From Euperipatoides rowelli (Eukaryota > Onychophora > Udeonychophora > Euonychophora > Peripatopsidae): a stretch of DNA of 10,505 nucleotides. The position numbers and the translations under genes were made by a program. Shown here piece after piece: positions 1-8,245 of the stretch (its first letter is position 1; every line of letters begins with the position of its first letter). The notes below the pieces were generated by a model. The model was not told the origin of the DNA and made no database searches. It saw only the letters and a list, made by a program, of their open reading frames with translations. Location: NCBI GenBank assembly GCA_003024985.2, contig PXIH01S0021808.1; one strand, written 5' to 3'.

Positions 1-458
1 TCCAGCCCATAATGGACTATTGCCGATTCTTATGGCATTTAAAGAATAAATGTGATATAGATTATTTAAACAGAAGAACTAGAAGTTACACAAAATTTGT
101 TAAAAATATCAAAAGATATAATTATAATGAGAGATTAATTTCAATTGGAATACTGTCCCCAGCTCAGAGAGCATATAGAGGTGATTTGATTTTTGTCTTC
201 AATTGGTTTAAAAACAATAGATTCCCAACATTTCATTTTAATTTTAAAAAAACAGGACCAACTCACTTGTCTAATGAATACTCCCTGGAAAGAGAACACA
301 CTAGAAATATAGCTAGATACAACTTTATTNTTAATAGAGTGGTGAATCCATGGACCAAATTACCTATATTAATTAAGGAATCAAAAACTGTGACCTTTTT
401 CAAATGTAAATTAGACAAATTTTTAGCCGATGATGATGAATTCAAATCATTGATTTAG
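1..458 (+). pseudogene. Reverse transcriptase C-terminal domain (partial), element C
   Basis: The reading frame ends at TAG 456-458; the first in-frame ATG is at 12, but the real ORF starts outside the window. It encodes the domain downstream of the RT catalytic core in CR1/L2-like non-LTR elements. Visible landmarks are a basic RRTRSYTKFVKNIKRYNYNE stretch, AYRGDLIFVFNW (the family's xRGDLIxxF motif), NRVVNPWTKLP (the family's NRVVNxWNxLP motif) and a closing FFKCKLDKFL. All are in one frame with no stop, apart from one ambiguous base at 330 that gives an undefined residue. It is not clear whether the upstream part is intact. The family assignment to the CR1/L2 group is by motif recall only. 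Confidence 0.75.
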
Positions 459-470
459 TCATTGAAAGTG

Positions 471-476
471 AATAAA
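471..476 (+). terminator. Polyadenylation signal AATAAA of element C
   Basis: AATAAA lies 12 bases after the stop codon of the element C reverse transcriptase and fits a short 3' UTR. Such a hexamer is frequent by chance in AT-rich DNA, so the support is its position. Confidence 0.4.
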
Positions 477-608
477 TGAAATTATAGAGGTGTTTGGGTT
501 ATTGTGTTACAGATTGATTGAGGTCTTGATTCCTATGTAACTTTAATGAATTATTCCTAAACCTTATAATTATTTAACAGTATTGAAGTCTATGACTTAT
601 ATACTATA

Positions 609-627
609 TCAATTCTAATTCTAATTA
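609..627 (+). repeat. ATTCTA-type short tandem repeat, possible 3' terminus of element C
   Basis: About two and a half copies of a six-base ATTCTA-like unit stand downstream of the element C coding end. Short tandem repeats at the 3' end are typical of CR1/L2-type retrotransposons, where they guide target-primed reverse transcription. The copy number is low, so this could be coincidental. Confidence 0.3.
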
Positions 628-1149
628 CAGTGAATAATAAGCGCATGCGTCAAACCTGACGCTTCTTTCTTAATATAGCTCACTCAATTTTGTAGTTTTA
701 CTCAATATTTTCAGAAATATAATCAAAATAGTTATTTATATTTTTATTTATTACGGTACTTATTGAACTGACCTTATGTATAAAAAATATTGGATGATAA
801 ATATATTCTATTAGTTAAATAGATTATTCCTGAATTGTATAGCGAACACGTTCTCTTACAAAATGGCCTCGAACCTTTGAAAATTGCTTCGAATCTAGAA
901 AAGTTGTTTAATAACTAAAAGAAGAAAGAATATAAGGTAAAGTAAAATTTCCCTGACCACCTTTCAAATATGAAATTCAGATGGTATTTCTTTATGTTTT
1001 CTCTTTACGACTGTGAAATCGTGAACAATAATTATGTTTCTACTTCAACATTACAGAATAAGTCAAAAGATTTCAAAATTAAATTACTGAAGTTATTTAA
1101 CTTTGCTTCGTTATACTCATGCAAAATAATAATTAAACATCGACATTAG
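628..1149. other. Non-coding stretch between element C and ORF1 of element A
   Basis: No open frame of significance, RNA gene or recognisable element is seen. The only distinct structure is a GC-rich hairpin at 647-662. The distal part of this stretch is probably the 5' UTR and internal promoter region of element A, but the 5' boundary of A cannot be located without other copies. Confidence 0.5.
647..662. repeat. Small perfect inverted repeat (GCGTCA / TGACGC)
   Basis: A 6-bp perfect stem, GCGTCA and TGACGC, encloses a four-base AACC loop. It is set directly after a GCGCATGC palindromic word, in otherwise AT-rich DNA. Its function is unknown. It could be a relic of an element end or a chance hairpin. 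Confidence 0.5.
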
Positions 1150-1239
1150 AATAAGTATGGCAGATCTATATCTTATACAGTGATTGTTCAATTTTACTGT
1201 GATCCAAGATGTTTGTTTTGTTGCTTGCTAATTCTATTC

Positions 1240-1269
1240 TCTGGAGATATTGAGATAAATCCTGGACCC
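1240..1269 (+). other. 2A-like translational recoding (ribosome-skipping) peptide
   Basis: The encoded SGDIEINPGP matches the 2A consensus D-x-E-x-N-P-G-P exactly. In such peptides the ribosome fails to form the bond between the final Gly (codon 1264-1266) and Pro (codon 1267-1269), releasing the upstream peptide and continuing with Pro. 2A-like sequences at the N-terminus of ORF1 are known for APE-type non-LTR retrotransposons of several invertebrates. Here the upstream piece is a short hydrophobic leader, so the skip would free ORF1 from it. Activity is not shown, and the frame here no longer begins with ATG. Confidence 0.85.
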
Positions 1270-1281
1270 AATTCGGTAAAC

Positions 1282-1443
1282 TGTGCATCTTGCAAATCAC
1301 TTATTGATGATACTTACACTAAAGTAAAATATATTTTGTGTAACATGTGCCAAAATTGGTATCATAGAGATTGCTCCGAACTATCGAGTACTGACTATAT
1401 ATTTTTGTCAAAGTCTAAATTACCATGGATTTGTATTGTTTGC
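1282..1443 (+). other. PHD finger in ORF1 of element A
   Basis: The eight zinc ligands of a C4HC3 PHD finger are all present: CASC, CNMC, WYHRDC and WICIVC, with the conserved aromatic before the His and the Trp two residues before the seventh ligand. PHD fingers usually read histone H3 tails. In retrotransposon ORF1 proteins they are proposed to act in chromatin or nucleic-acid targeting. The finger starts five residues after the 2A-like peptide. Confidence 0.85.
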
Positions 1444-2381
1444 TTCCCAAACCTTTCTATTAATAATAAACTGCTTAATATTGAGGAAAGGTTAAATGAT
1501 TTTAAAAATGATTTCTCAACAATGGCAAGTAATATGAATAAGCACGACTCTCTATTAGAAGCAGTTGCTATTCAAAATAAAGACTTACAAATGAAGATGT
1601 CAAAACTTGAAATAACTAACTCTAAAATGCTACATGATCTTGATCTTAAGGGTCAAAGAATTTCTGCCCTTGAATCTAACAATTGCTCTATCTCAGATAG
1701 ATTGTGAATAATATTGAAATGTTGATAGAAATTGATAAATCTGGTTTATTCGATGCAAGAATCAATTCCCTTGAATCTATGATAAAATCAACTATAAATG
1801 ACTATCTCAAAGCTCTTATCTAGTAAACAGTAATTCTGATGGGTGCTCTTTTGATGAAAAAATTAAATCGTTGATTTCTGAAACTGTTGCATTAGCTGTT
1901 TCTGAGTCCGAAGAACCTACAAAAAGATCCAAAAACTTAATATTGTTTGGTGTATCTGATATTCTTGGAAAATTGGGTTATCTAGATGATAGTGAACTTT
2001 TAAAAAATATGTTAAAATCTGCTGATATGGAAAATGTTTTTAATCATCGGAAGATTAGTAGGATGAATATTAGAGATAAATCTAAAGTCTCCCCATTGAT
2101 TGTCTCTTTTACTTCTGCTGATCTTAAATGGAAATTTTTTTCAAGAAGGTTCTCTGTTTTAAAGTCCTTAATTACTAATAATGAAAACATCTCGTTTTCT
2201 CCTAACAAAACACATTTAGAAAGAGATAAATACAAAATCCTTAAAAATCAATTAGATTTACAAGGCAGGTGAGGATGTAGTGATTTATAGAGATAAAATT
2301 ATAAATTGTTCTACTTCTAGAAAATCTTTAATAAATAGCTCCCATGCTAAAAATATAAATCCTAATTTTAAAAAATATTGA

Positions 2382-2478
2382 TACAAATACCCTAATTAAA
2401 AATAAAACTGACGTATCTGTTCTTGTGGCGTCACCAATTATTCCTATTGATAATAAAATAATTACTTAGCAACCAAAG
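2382..2478 (+). other. ORF1-endonuclease spacer of element A
   Basis: A short AT-rich spacer between the last ORF1-like frame and the ATG at 2479 that opens the endonuclease. No domain is recognised. Confidence 0.4.
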
Positions 2479-3330
2479 ATGCCCTGTAAGGCAGATCAGA
2501 ATATTGACTTGAAAATTTCATATACTAATATTAGATCATTAGCCAACAAACATGATGAAATTAGGGTTTTTCTATACAATTTCAATCTTGATATTTTCAT
2601 GTTAACTGAATCTTGGCTTAATAAAAATATTGTAGATACAGTAGCTATCTGTAATTTGATGGTTATTCATTACTAAGAATAGACAGAAATAATAAAAAAG
2701 GTGGTGGTCTACTTGTGTTGTTCAGGTCTGTCTTAGATATTGAGGAATGTATGTTTTTAATTAATAAGGTACAGGGATCTGAATCCTTGTGGTTCACCCT
2801 AGGAGCACAGTCTTGTTCATATCTGTTTGGTTTGTTTTATAGAGCCCCTTCTTGTGGCATTGTTATCGATGATGCTATAATTTCTGAGATTTCATGTGCT
2901 TATGATTATTATGTAGAAATGAGTTTAAAGATATAATAATTGTGGGTGACTTCAACACTCGCAAATCAATTGGATTAACTATTCAACAAATCTTAATGTT
3001 TTGTCATTTGAAGAGAAATTTCTATATCTCATTAATAATCTCAGTTTTATTCAAAATATTAATAATGCTACTAGAATACAGAGGGTTCTTCTCTTTCTAT
3101 TCTAGACTTAGTAATAAACATAAATCCTATATCGTATAATTTCCAATACCTCTTACCTATTGCAAAAAGTGATCACATAGATGTCACTTTCGAATTAAAA
3201 CAAACTTGTACTCAAAAATCCATTCTTCATGGCCACAGGGATATAAATCATGACAAGATTGGGAAAAATCTTAATTTATCTCTGGTTGTAGATTCTGATC
3301 TTTTTTCTATCCTTACAGAAATTTTCAATT
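2479..3330 (+). pseudogene. APE-type endonuclease domain of element A
   Basis: This endonuclease nicks target DNA to prime reverse transcription. ATG 2479 opens the frame. SYTNIRSLANKHDEIR and DIFMLTESWLN (the catalytic Glu is in TESW) are in frame to 2676. Frame 2658-2936 then gives DGYSLLRIDRNNKKGGG and LFGLFYRAPS, the usual GGG and YRPP-type blocks. At 2936-2962 the frame changes to IIIVGDFN (catalytic Asp/Asn). At about 2977-3105 it reads LSFEEKFLYLINNLSFIQNI, and at 3075-3434 it reads SILDLVINI then AKSDHIDVTFEL, where SDH carries the catalytic Asp-His. All the classical endonuclease motifs are therefore present but spread over about five frames, so the domain is not functional as it stands. 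Confidence 0.8.
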
Positions 3331-3931
3331 ATATTAATGTTAGATCTGTTATTCCCAGATGTAATATGCTTAATGACAAATCTAAAAAAAACCCTTGGCT
3401 TGATTATATCCTCATACAGGAAAAAAAATATTAAAAGCTCACTATTCTCTGAATATTTATCTGTTAGTCTGTTGATTCCTACGCCAACTATAAAAAACAA
3501 AGAAATAGTCTCTGCTTTGGTGAGGAAAAAAAATTATTAAATGACATTAATTTTGCAACTAGAGCTAGTAGAGATATTCATGTTTTGTAGCCTACAGATT
3601 CATGAAAAATGGTTCTCAGGATGTTGATATTGTTTATAAAATTGTAAATTCTAATAATGAAATAATCAATGAAGAACATGAAATAGCAAACTTATTTGCT
3701 GATCATTTTCATAAATACTTATCCTCCAACATAGCTTATGGTTACTCTACTTCTCAATTAATTGGAAGACAGTATAACAATGTTAACTCTTTTACCTTTG
3801 ATGACTTCTTGCCCTCTCATTTTATTGTCAGTTGTTTCAAATTTAAAACCTGCTAAGTCAGCTGGTTTTGATGGGATTTCAAATTTTTTAATTAAAAAAT
3901 GCTCTACATTCTTTGTCCCTTTTTTATATAG
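3330..3931 (+). pseudogene. Endonuclease-RT linker and N-terminal RT region of element A
   Basis: This segment joins the endonuclease to the reverse transcriptase. Readable pieces are NPWLDYIL (frame 3075-3434), YANYKKQRNSLCFGEEKKLL (frame ending at TAG 3588-3590), and the frame from 3602 with IVYKIVNSNNEIINEEHEIA followed by LFADHFHKYLSS, which equals the family's FAxxFxxxF block. A frame change near 3835 leads to NLKPAKSAGFDGISNFLIKK. That matches the L-K-x-x-K-S-x-G-x-D-G-I entry to the RT domain. No single frame spans it. Confidence 0.7.
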
Positions 3932-4795
3932 CCTAGATTTATTAAGTTTTCATTAAACAACTGTTTTATACCTAGCATTTGGAAAACATCTTTAATAATC
4001 CCTAAAATTAAAAAAAAAAAAAGAAATGTTGAAGGCTTTAGGCCTATATGTATTACATCTAGCGTCTCTAAGATTGTTGAAAAGGTCGTAAAATTCTGCC
4101 TCAATGACTTCCTTGAATCTAACTCTCTTCTAGCTACTCACCAGCACGGTTATCGCCCTGATAAATCTTGTTTTACCAACCATAAAAGTTTTTTTGATGA
4201 TGACATAGTTTCAAGAGATAATAATATAGATGTTATCATTGCGTACCTAGATTTTTCAAAGGCATTCGATTCAGTTGAACATGTGATTTTGAGTGATAAG
4301 CTATACAAACTTGGAGTTCCTTTATTTCTTAGAAATTGGATAAATGAATTTCTCTGCGACAAAAAATATAGAGTTTCTATTAATGGCTCATATTCTTCCG
4401 AAAAAAATCAATCTAGAGGTCTACCTCAAGGCACTGTTACTTCTGCAATTTTATTCAATATCTTTATTCATAAATCAATCAGATCTAAAATTCTTACTTT
4501 CGCTGATGACCTAAAAATCTACAGGGAAATTAATTCCCCTGAAGATATTTTAATATTTCAAAATGACTTAGATAACTTGTGGAACTGGTCTCGCGTTAAT
4601 AATATTGAATTTAATAGTGGAAAATGTGTGGTTATGGAGATGGGGTCAAAATTTCCTGCTCACACATATCAATTTGTAGAAGATATGAAATATGTTGAGG
4701 TTTATAAAGACCTGGGCATATGGGTTGACAGAGGATTAAACTTCAGCTTTCATATAAACTATATATTAAAAAAAAAAAGTATCATAAAGGTTTGA
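3932..4795 (+). pseudogene. Reverse transcriptase catalytic core of element A
   Basis: One frame is open for 288 codons, though its first ATG is only at 4283. It copies element RNA into DNA at the nicked target. In order it shows EGFRPICITSSVSKIVEKV (RT block 2), HQHGYRPDKSC, YLDFSKAFDSVEH (block A with the catalytic Asp), SRGLPQGTVTSAILFNIFI (block B, the family's RGxPQGSxxxPxLF), TFADDLKIY (block C, the FADD catalytic pair) and NSGKCVVMEMG. The three catalytic Asp residues are conserved. The 13-base A run at 4010-4022 is read in frame as four Lys codons. The frame breaks upstream at about 3940 and downstream at an 11-base A run (4768-4778), and it closes at TGA 4793-4795. Confidence 0.85.
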
Positions 4796-5318
4796 ATTCA
4801 TTCACTCTAAATTCTCTAATTTCACCCCCACATTATATAAAGTTCTCCATGATATTTATATTTCATCTATAATAGACTATGGATCGACATGGTACTTTCC
4901 TCTATTTAAAATAGATATTAATGGCTTAGATGCACTGATTCGCCGCTTCACCAAGAAAGTTATTGATCTTAAAAATATAAATTTTATAGCCAGATATAAA
5001 ACTATAAATATCTTACCTCCTAGCATTAGAAAGATCAGAGGTGACTTTATTAACTATTTTAAGAATATAGTATTAGAAAGCAATAAAGATAACAAATTCG
5101 TCCTATCCTGCACTGGAACTAGAGGTCATAAGTTCAAACTGTTTATAAATAGATACAAAACCAGATATGGAAAAAATAATTTCTATAACAGAAGCATTGT
5201 CCATTGGAATAATATTCCTTCACTAATAAAAAATGAATCATATTCCTCTTTCAAATCAAAACTTGATATTTATTTTAAACATTTATTTGTTTATAGTTCG
5301 TTATTCTGTAAATATTAA
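4788..5318 (+). pseudogene. Reverse transcriptase C-terminal domain of element A
   Basis: This frame is open for 176 codons without an ATG and ends at TAA 5316-5318. It continues the RT after a frameshift near the A run at 4768-4778. It reads KFSNFTPTLYKVLHDIYIS, SIIDYGSTWYFP, IRKIRGDFINYF, CTGTRGHKFKLFINRY, NFYNRSIVHWNNIPSL and SFKSKLDIYF. These are the standard landmarks of the C-terminal thumb/connection region of CR1/L2-like proteins (xDYGSxxW, RRLRGDxIxxx, TRGHxxKL, WNxLP, SFKxxLD). It has the same overall architecture as the fragment at 1-458 but clearly belongs to a different lineage. Confidence 0.85.
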
Positions 5319-5540
5319 TTTATTTGAAATTCTCCATGATTCATTTGTTATTTTTGTGTATAATTTACCTTCTAGTTGGTTATATTTTGATTGTTTTTAT
5401 ATTATTGTAATGGATGTAATTGATTATGATTTGATATATTTTGTTTAAATTTTTGTAATAACCTATGATTTAACTACTGTAACTGAAATTGTAAAAGCAA
5501 ACGGCTTAAAACAATAATGAAATAAATAAATACATAAATT
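5319..5540 (+). other. 3' UTR and AATAAA-rich tail of element A
   Basis: This AT-rich 3' UTR follows the RT stop. It ends in a segment of AATAAATAAATAC type, with AATAAA hexamers at 5521-5526 and 5525-5530. Such short A-rich simple repeats are usual 3' ends of non-LTR elements. A hydrophobic open frame at 5233-5448 overlaps the RT end but has no recognisable features and is regarded as fortuitous. Confidence 0.6.
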
Positions 5541-6288
5541 AACGGACTTTTAAGCTTCAACACTATCTTACTGAATAAAGATGGCTGTCTCACTAAGAAG
5601 AAAATTTTCTTAGTTTTATTTAATCTCCAAAAGATATAGAAATAGATCATTGGATATCAATACTGAAACTAAGGATAAGCTACTAGATTTAGATATTTAT
5701 AGACATTTCAATTTAAAAAGAGCAAAAGCAGGTAAAAAATTGGTTCTTAAAAAAACTTTCTACTAATGTAATTAGACCTACTGTATTAGCGTGGTTGCAG
5801 ACAATTTAAATTTAACCAAGGAAAAGAAAAAAGAAAGAGAAAAAAATAATAACAAAAGAGGTGCAACAAATTCAAATTTGATTTGCATTGAGACTAAGAA
5901 ACAATATTATAAATACCCAACCATCATCTATACAAATGCACGATCATTATTAAATAAATTTGATCAAATTAGCGTAGCCTATACGTCTCAAATATGAAAC
6001 TGGAGATAGCAATTTTCACACAAACTTGGCTAAAAATGGAACACTGTGATGCTTTTGACCTATCGGGATACCAAATTATTCATAAAATACGAACAAGGTT
6101 AGATAGAAGGCATGGTGGAGGAGTATCAATCTATATTAACGACATTCTAACAATACATAATATTAATTACCCTGAAAATAAAGATCTTGAAGCTGTCACA
6201 GTTTTATTTAGAACATCTCTTATTCCTAGAAAATTAGATTGGTTTGCAATAATAGCACTTTAGCCTACTATCCACCCAATGATGACGT
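5541..6288 (+). mobile_element. Non-LTR retrotransposon B, 5' segment (endonuclease ORF start)
   Basis: This is the left half of a second APE-type non-LTR element, starting directly after the tail of element A and ending where the TIR element inserted. It contains a possible ORF start at 5581 and the first half of an endonuclease domain. The same ORF resumes at 9514. There is no ORF1, so either the insertion was 5'-truncated at the ORF1/ORF2 junction or this family has a single ORF. The exact left boundary is inferred. Confidence 0.65.
5581..6288 (+). pseudogene. Endonuclease ORF, N-terminal half, element B
   Basis: The ATG at 5581 has A at -3 and G at +4 and reads MAVSLRRKFS before TAG 5611. 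The same frame continues through two further stops (5764, 5773) to 5997 and carries a basic RYRNRSLDINTETKDKLLDL region, a Lys-rich stretch and YTNARSLLNKFDQIS, the N-terminal motif of APE-type retrotransposon endonucleases. After a frameshift, 5994-6263 reads LEIAIFTQTWL (the usual E of TETWL is replaced by Q here), a GYQIIHKIR segment and RRHGGGVSIYIN (the GGG block). A further shift gives AYYPPNDDV at about 6263-6288, where the domain is cut by the TIR element. Loss of the catalytic Glu adds to the evidence of decay. Confidence 0.7.
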
Positions 6289-6331
6289 CAGGGTAAAATA
6301 CAATTTAACCCAGGACAAATTGCAACACAAC
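6289..6331. repeat. Left terminal inverted repeat
   Basis: It begins CAGGGTAAAATAC, followed by an ACCCAGGACAAATTGCAA block and CACAAC. The reverse complement of the right end gives CAGGGTAATATAC, then ACCCAGGACTAATTGCAA, then CACAATC. The match is therefore strong in two blocks, with a spacer that differs in length. The bases immediately outside on both sides also allow GTCAGGGTAA, so the precise end could be two bases further out. Confidence 0.85.
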
Positions 6332-6536
6332 TGATTTCAACTTTAATCATCTTTAAATGTCTTGTATAGTGACATATTAAAAGTTAGACAAAATTTGTGA
6401 ATGGAAAAGTATCAATTTTTTTGAAAATTCAAAATGGCCGACATTAGCATTCCTGTAAGTTGTTTTAACAATCAATACTGCACGTGGCACATCATTTCAG
6501 ACTGTTTTTTTTGTTGCACAGATTGCACGAAAAAGT
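6332..6536 (+). other. Left subterminal region and leader of the TIR element
   Basis: This is non-coding DNA before the ATG at 6537. It holds the words TTAGACAAAATT (6384-6395) and TTCAAAATGGCCG (6428-6440). Both recur inverted in the right subterminal region with the same 32-bp spacing. The CAAAATGGC word resembles YY1-type sites seen near the ends of other DNA transposons. A promoter for the gene is expected here, but none can be pinpointed. Confidence 0.5.
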
Positions 6537-7033
6537 ATGGACCCTGAAACAGAAATGTGTAAAATTTGCAGGAATGGCTCATCAGTAGCTAACTTAGCAG
6601 TTATTAAGCAAGAGCGAGGTGCTAATGGAATTATTAATGCCAGTAAATTGTGCAGTGTGGAAATAACTGCATGGGTTGGTGACACCAATTATCAAACATG
6701 TTGTCAACATTTCATTGACAAAAAAAGATATAGCTCTCTGCAATACCAGGAAAGCAAACAAAGAAGAGGAGAATATCAGCTTGCAAAGATCAAGCAGGGC
6801 AACATCCTGTTCATTCAACAGACAGACAAACTGTATTTTCTGTACACAATTTGTTGATTTCAACAAATTTCAACCTTGTAGCAGATCATAATGTGTTTCT
6901 GTGAAGACGGCTTCATTTTGATCAACGATTAAAAATATTAATTTGTGAAAAGGAAAAATGATAACTGGAGTGTTTTCAACATCTATTTGCTGCTGATAGT
7001 GTCTACCACCGCTCCTGTAGCACAAAATATTCA
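6537..7033 (+). other. N-terminal Cys/His zinc-binding-like modules of the TIR element protein
   Basis: The start region shows C-x2-C at residues 8-11 (MCKIC) with a later CCQHF, then NCIFC about 85 residues on in a shifted frame, then a YHRSCSTKY module near 6998-7024. The repeated pattern of C-x2-C followed by a His/Cys motif suggests two related zinc-binding units. They probably recognise DNA, such as the element ends, but that is inference. A run of seven A at about 6720-6726 is the likely site of the first frameshift. Confidence 0.55.
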
Positions 7034-7673
7034 TAGAGGTAAAAACTTTCCTTACCAGTATAGAAAGGAGGCCTTTGATTCATACAAAAAAGGAAAGCTT
7101 GGATGACCTGAAAATGAAATAAAAAAACTTGCATTTTTCAAATTATGTTCCTATCTTGAAGAAAATGATGATATCCAACACATTAATTGATTTGCGTAGT
7201 AAAATGAAGGAATTTCTAGATGTGCCAAATGAGGAACCATACGATAAAAAATGGATGAAAGAAAAACTGAAAGAACATTTTGGAGAGTCAATTCAAATTT
7301 ATGAAGAACAAGGTCAGTCTAGCATGTCATACTGTGAGAATAAGTTCATTCCATTTTGAACAGTTATTATAAAACACAACATTNTCAAGATGAGAATTTA
7401 GAAAAGGTACGCATAATAGAAACAGCAGCTTGTCTAATCAAAAGTGATGTGATTGGTAAAAGATNTGATAGCAAGGACTTTTATCCAGNAGCACATGGAG
7501 TAGACTTAAAACAAGCTTAGAATACCTACTGACACTGTCAAACTAATATGTTCTAAACTTTTCCCTGGAAACAATAGTGAGGTAAAAACTGCCAAAATTG
7601 AGTGTATTGTCCAAGCCTGTTGGCCTAGAGCTCTAATAGTGCCTTTGCAGTTATGTCTTGCAATACAAATGCA

Positions 7674-7688
7674 CTCTCTCTCTCTCTC
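7674..7688. repeat. (CT)n microsatellite inside the TIR element gene
   Basis: Fifteen bases of alternating C and T lie inside the open frame 7519-7782, where they encode a Ser-Leu alternation (HSLSLSK). They probably reflect simple-repeat growth after the gene lost selection, since the surrounding LQLCLAIQMH and KYLLETF blocks look conserved. Confidence 0.8.
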
Positions 7689-8245
7689 AAAATATCTTCT
7701 TGAAACTTTTCACAGTTTAAGATTCTGCTCTTCATATAGTGAAGTTAAAAAGTTTGAGCGTAGTGCACTAGTGCAACCTTAGCAACTGGTGGCAATCTTA
7801 TTGATGCAGTTGGTAGTACAGCCATTTTATTTGCATCAGACAACATTGACCATAATGTACAAACCCTCACAGGAGTAACACTTTTCATGGAATGGGCATG
7901 CTAGCATCAATCACTCTTACAAGAAATATTGCAAAAAAAAAAATTCCCAGAAAAGATACATCCAATGATTATATAAAAGAACTTGCTAAATTGAGGATAC
8001 ACAATTACATAAATGTTAAAAATAGCTTGCTGCAAATTAAGTTAACAAAACTTCCTCTGATGCAAAAAAAACTTGGGAAAAACTGATCTTTTGTGGATGA
8101 ACCTGAAACTCATACCAACCGTGAATTTCATGCCTCAAACAGTTTTTGTTGGCAACAAAGAAAAATTTCTCTTGGATCCACAAAATACAGCAAGAATGAT
8201 CCATCTCATAGGTATGCACCTGGAAGCCAGGGATGCAAAGTTATA

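Larger units (their letters stand above)
1..627 (+). mobile_element. 3' end of non-LTR retrotransposon (element C), continuing upstream of the window
   Basis: This is the trailing end of a non-LTR retrotransposon. It contains the C-terminal part of its reverse transcriptase (1-458), a polyadenylation signal shortly after the stop, and a short AT-rich tail. The 3' boundary is placed at the small ATTCTA-type tandem repeat near 610-627, because CR1/L2-like elements commonly end in short tandem repeats rather than poly(A). That boundary is an inference. Its protein differs clearly from the equivalent part of element A, so it is another family. Most of the element lies outside the window. Confidence 0.7.
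1150..2381 (+). pseudogene. ORF1 of element A: 2A-like peptide, PHD finger, coiled coil, RRM-like region
   Basis: ORF1 products of this group are nucleic-acid-binding proteins that package the element RNA. The frame open from 1150 to 1707 lacks an ATG. An ATG with a good Kozak context (A at -3, G at +4) sits at 1157 in another frame and hits a stop at 1181, so the natural start was probably lost to a frameshift. Numbering from GTG 1180: a hydrophobic, Cys/Leu-rich leader (residues 2-20), SGDIEINPGP (21-30), a PHD finger (35-88) and a coiled coil (about 95-175). The chain continues in other frames at 1704-1823 (more coiled coil), about 1802-2272 (RSKNLILFGV opening an RRM-like ORF1 core, then a THLERDKYKILKN segment) and 2268-2381 (GEDVVIYRDKI). 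Those blocks are typical of the ORF1 C-terminal half in related elements. Assignment of the last regions is by motif recall. Confidence 0.75.
1150..5540 (+). mobile_element. Nearly complete APE-type non-LTR retrotransposon (element A, CR1/L2-like), inactivated
   Basis: About 4.4 kb reads, in order, as an ORF1 with 2A-like peptide, PHD finger, coiled coil and RRM-like region; an apurinic-type endonuclease; a linker; a reverse transcriptase; its C-terminal domain; and a tail rich in AATAAA. This domain order is that of the CR1/L2 group of Jockey-superfamily retrotransposons. Coding continuity needs at least ten frame changes (for example near 1705, 2270, 2660, 2940, 2977, 3075, 3590, 3850, 3940 and 4780), so the copy is dead. 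The catalytic RT and PHD motifs are nevertheless well preserved. The 5' limit is provisional and could lie anywhere in about 640-1150. The 3' end is the (AAAT)n-like tail. Confidence 0.8.

Noticed and set aside
263-445. 60-codon open frame on the minus strand
   Set aside because: It is the antisense shadow of the reverse transcriptase C-terminal region of element C, which shows clear motifs on the + strand.
628-1149. tRNA-derived SINE or RNA gene in the gap before element A
   Set aside because: No A/B box pair or cloverleaf was recognised. Only a short hairpin is visible.
3276-3500. 74-codon open frame on the minus strand
   Set aside because: It is antisense to the endonuclease/linker region of element A and has no recognisable features.
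4150-4362. 70-codon open frame on the minus strand
   Set aside because: It is antisense to the RT block A region, so it is a shadow frame.
5233-5448. 71-codon hydrophobic open frame on the + strand
   Set aside because: It overlaps the RT C-terminus in another frame and continues into the AT-rich 3' UTR. The hydrophobicity follows from T-rich codons.
6594-6866. 90-codon open frame on the minus strand
   Set aside because: It is antisense to the Cys-rich start of the TIR element gene, whose + strand frame has a Kozak ATG and family motifs.
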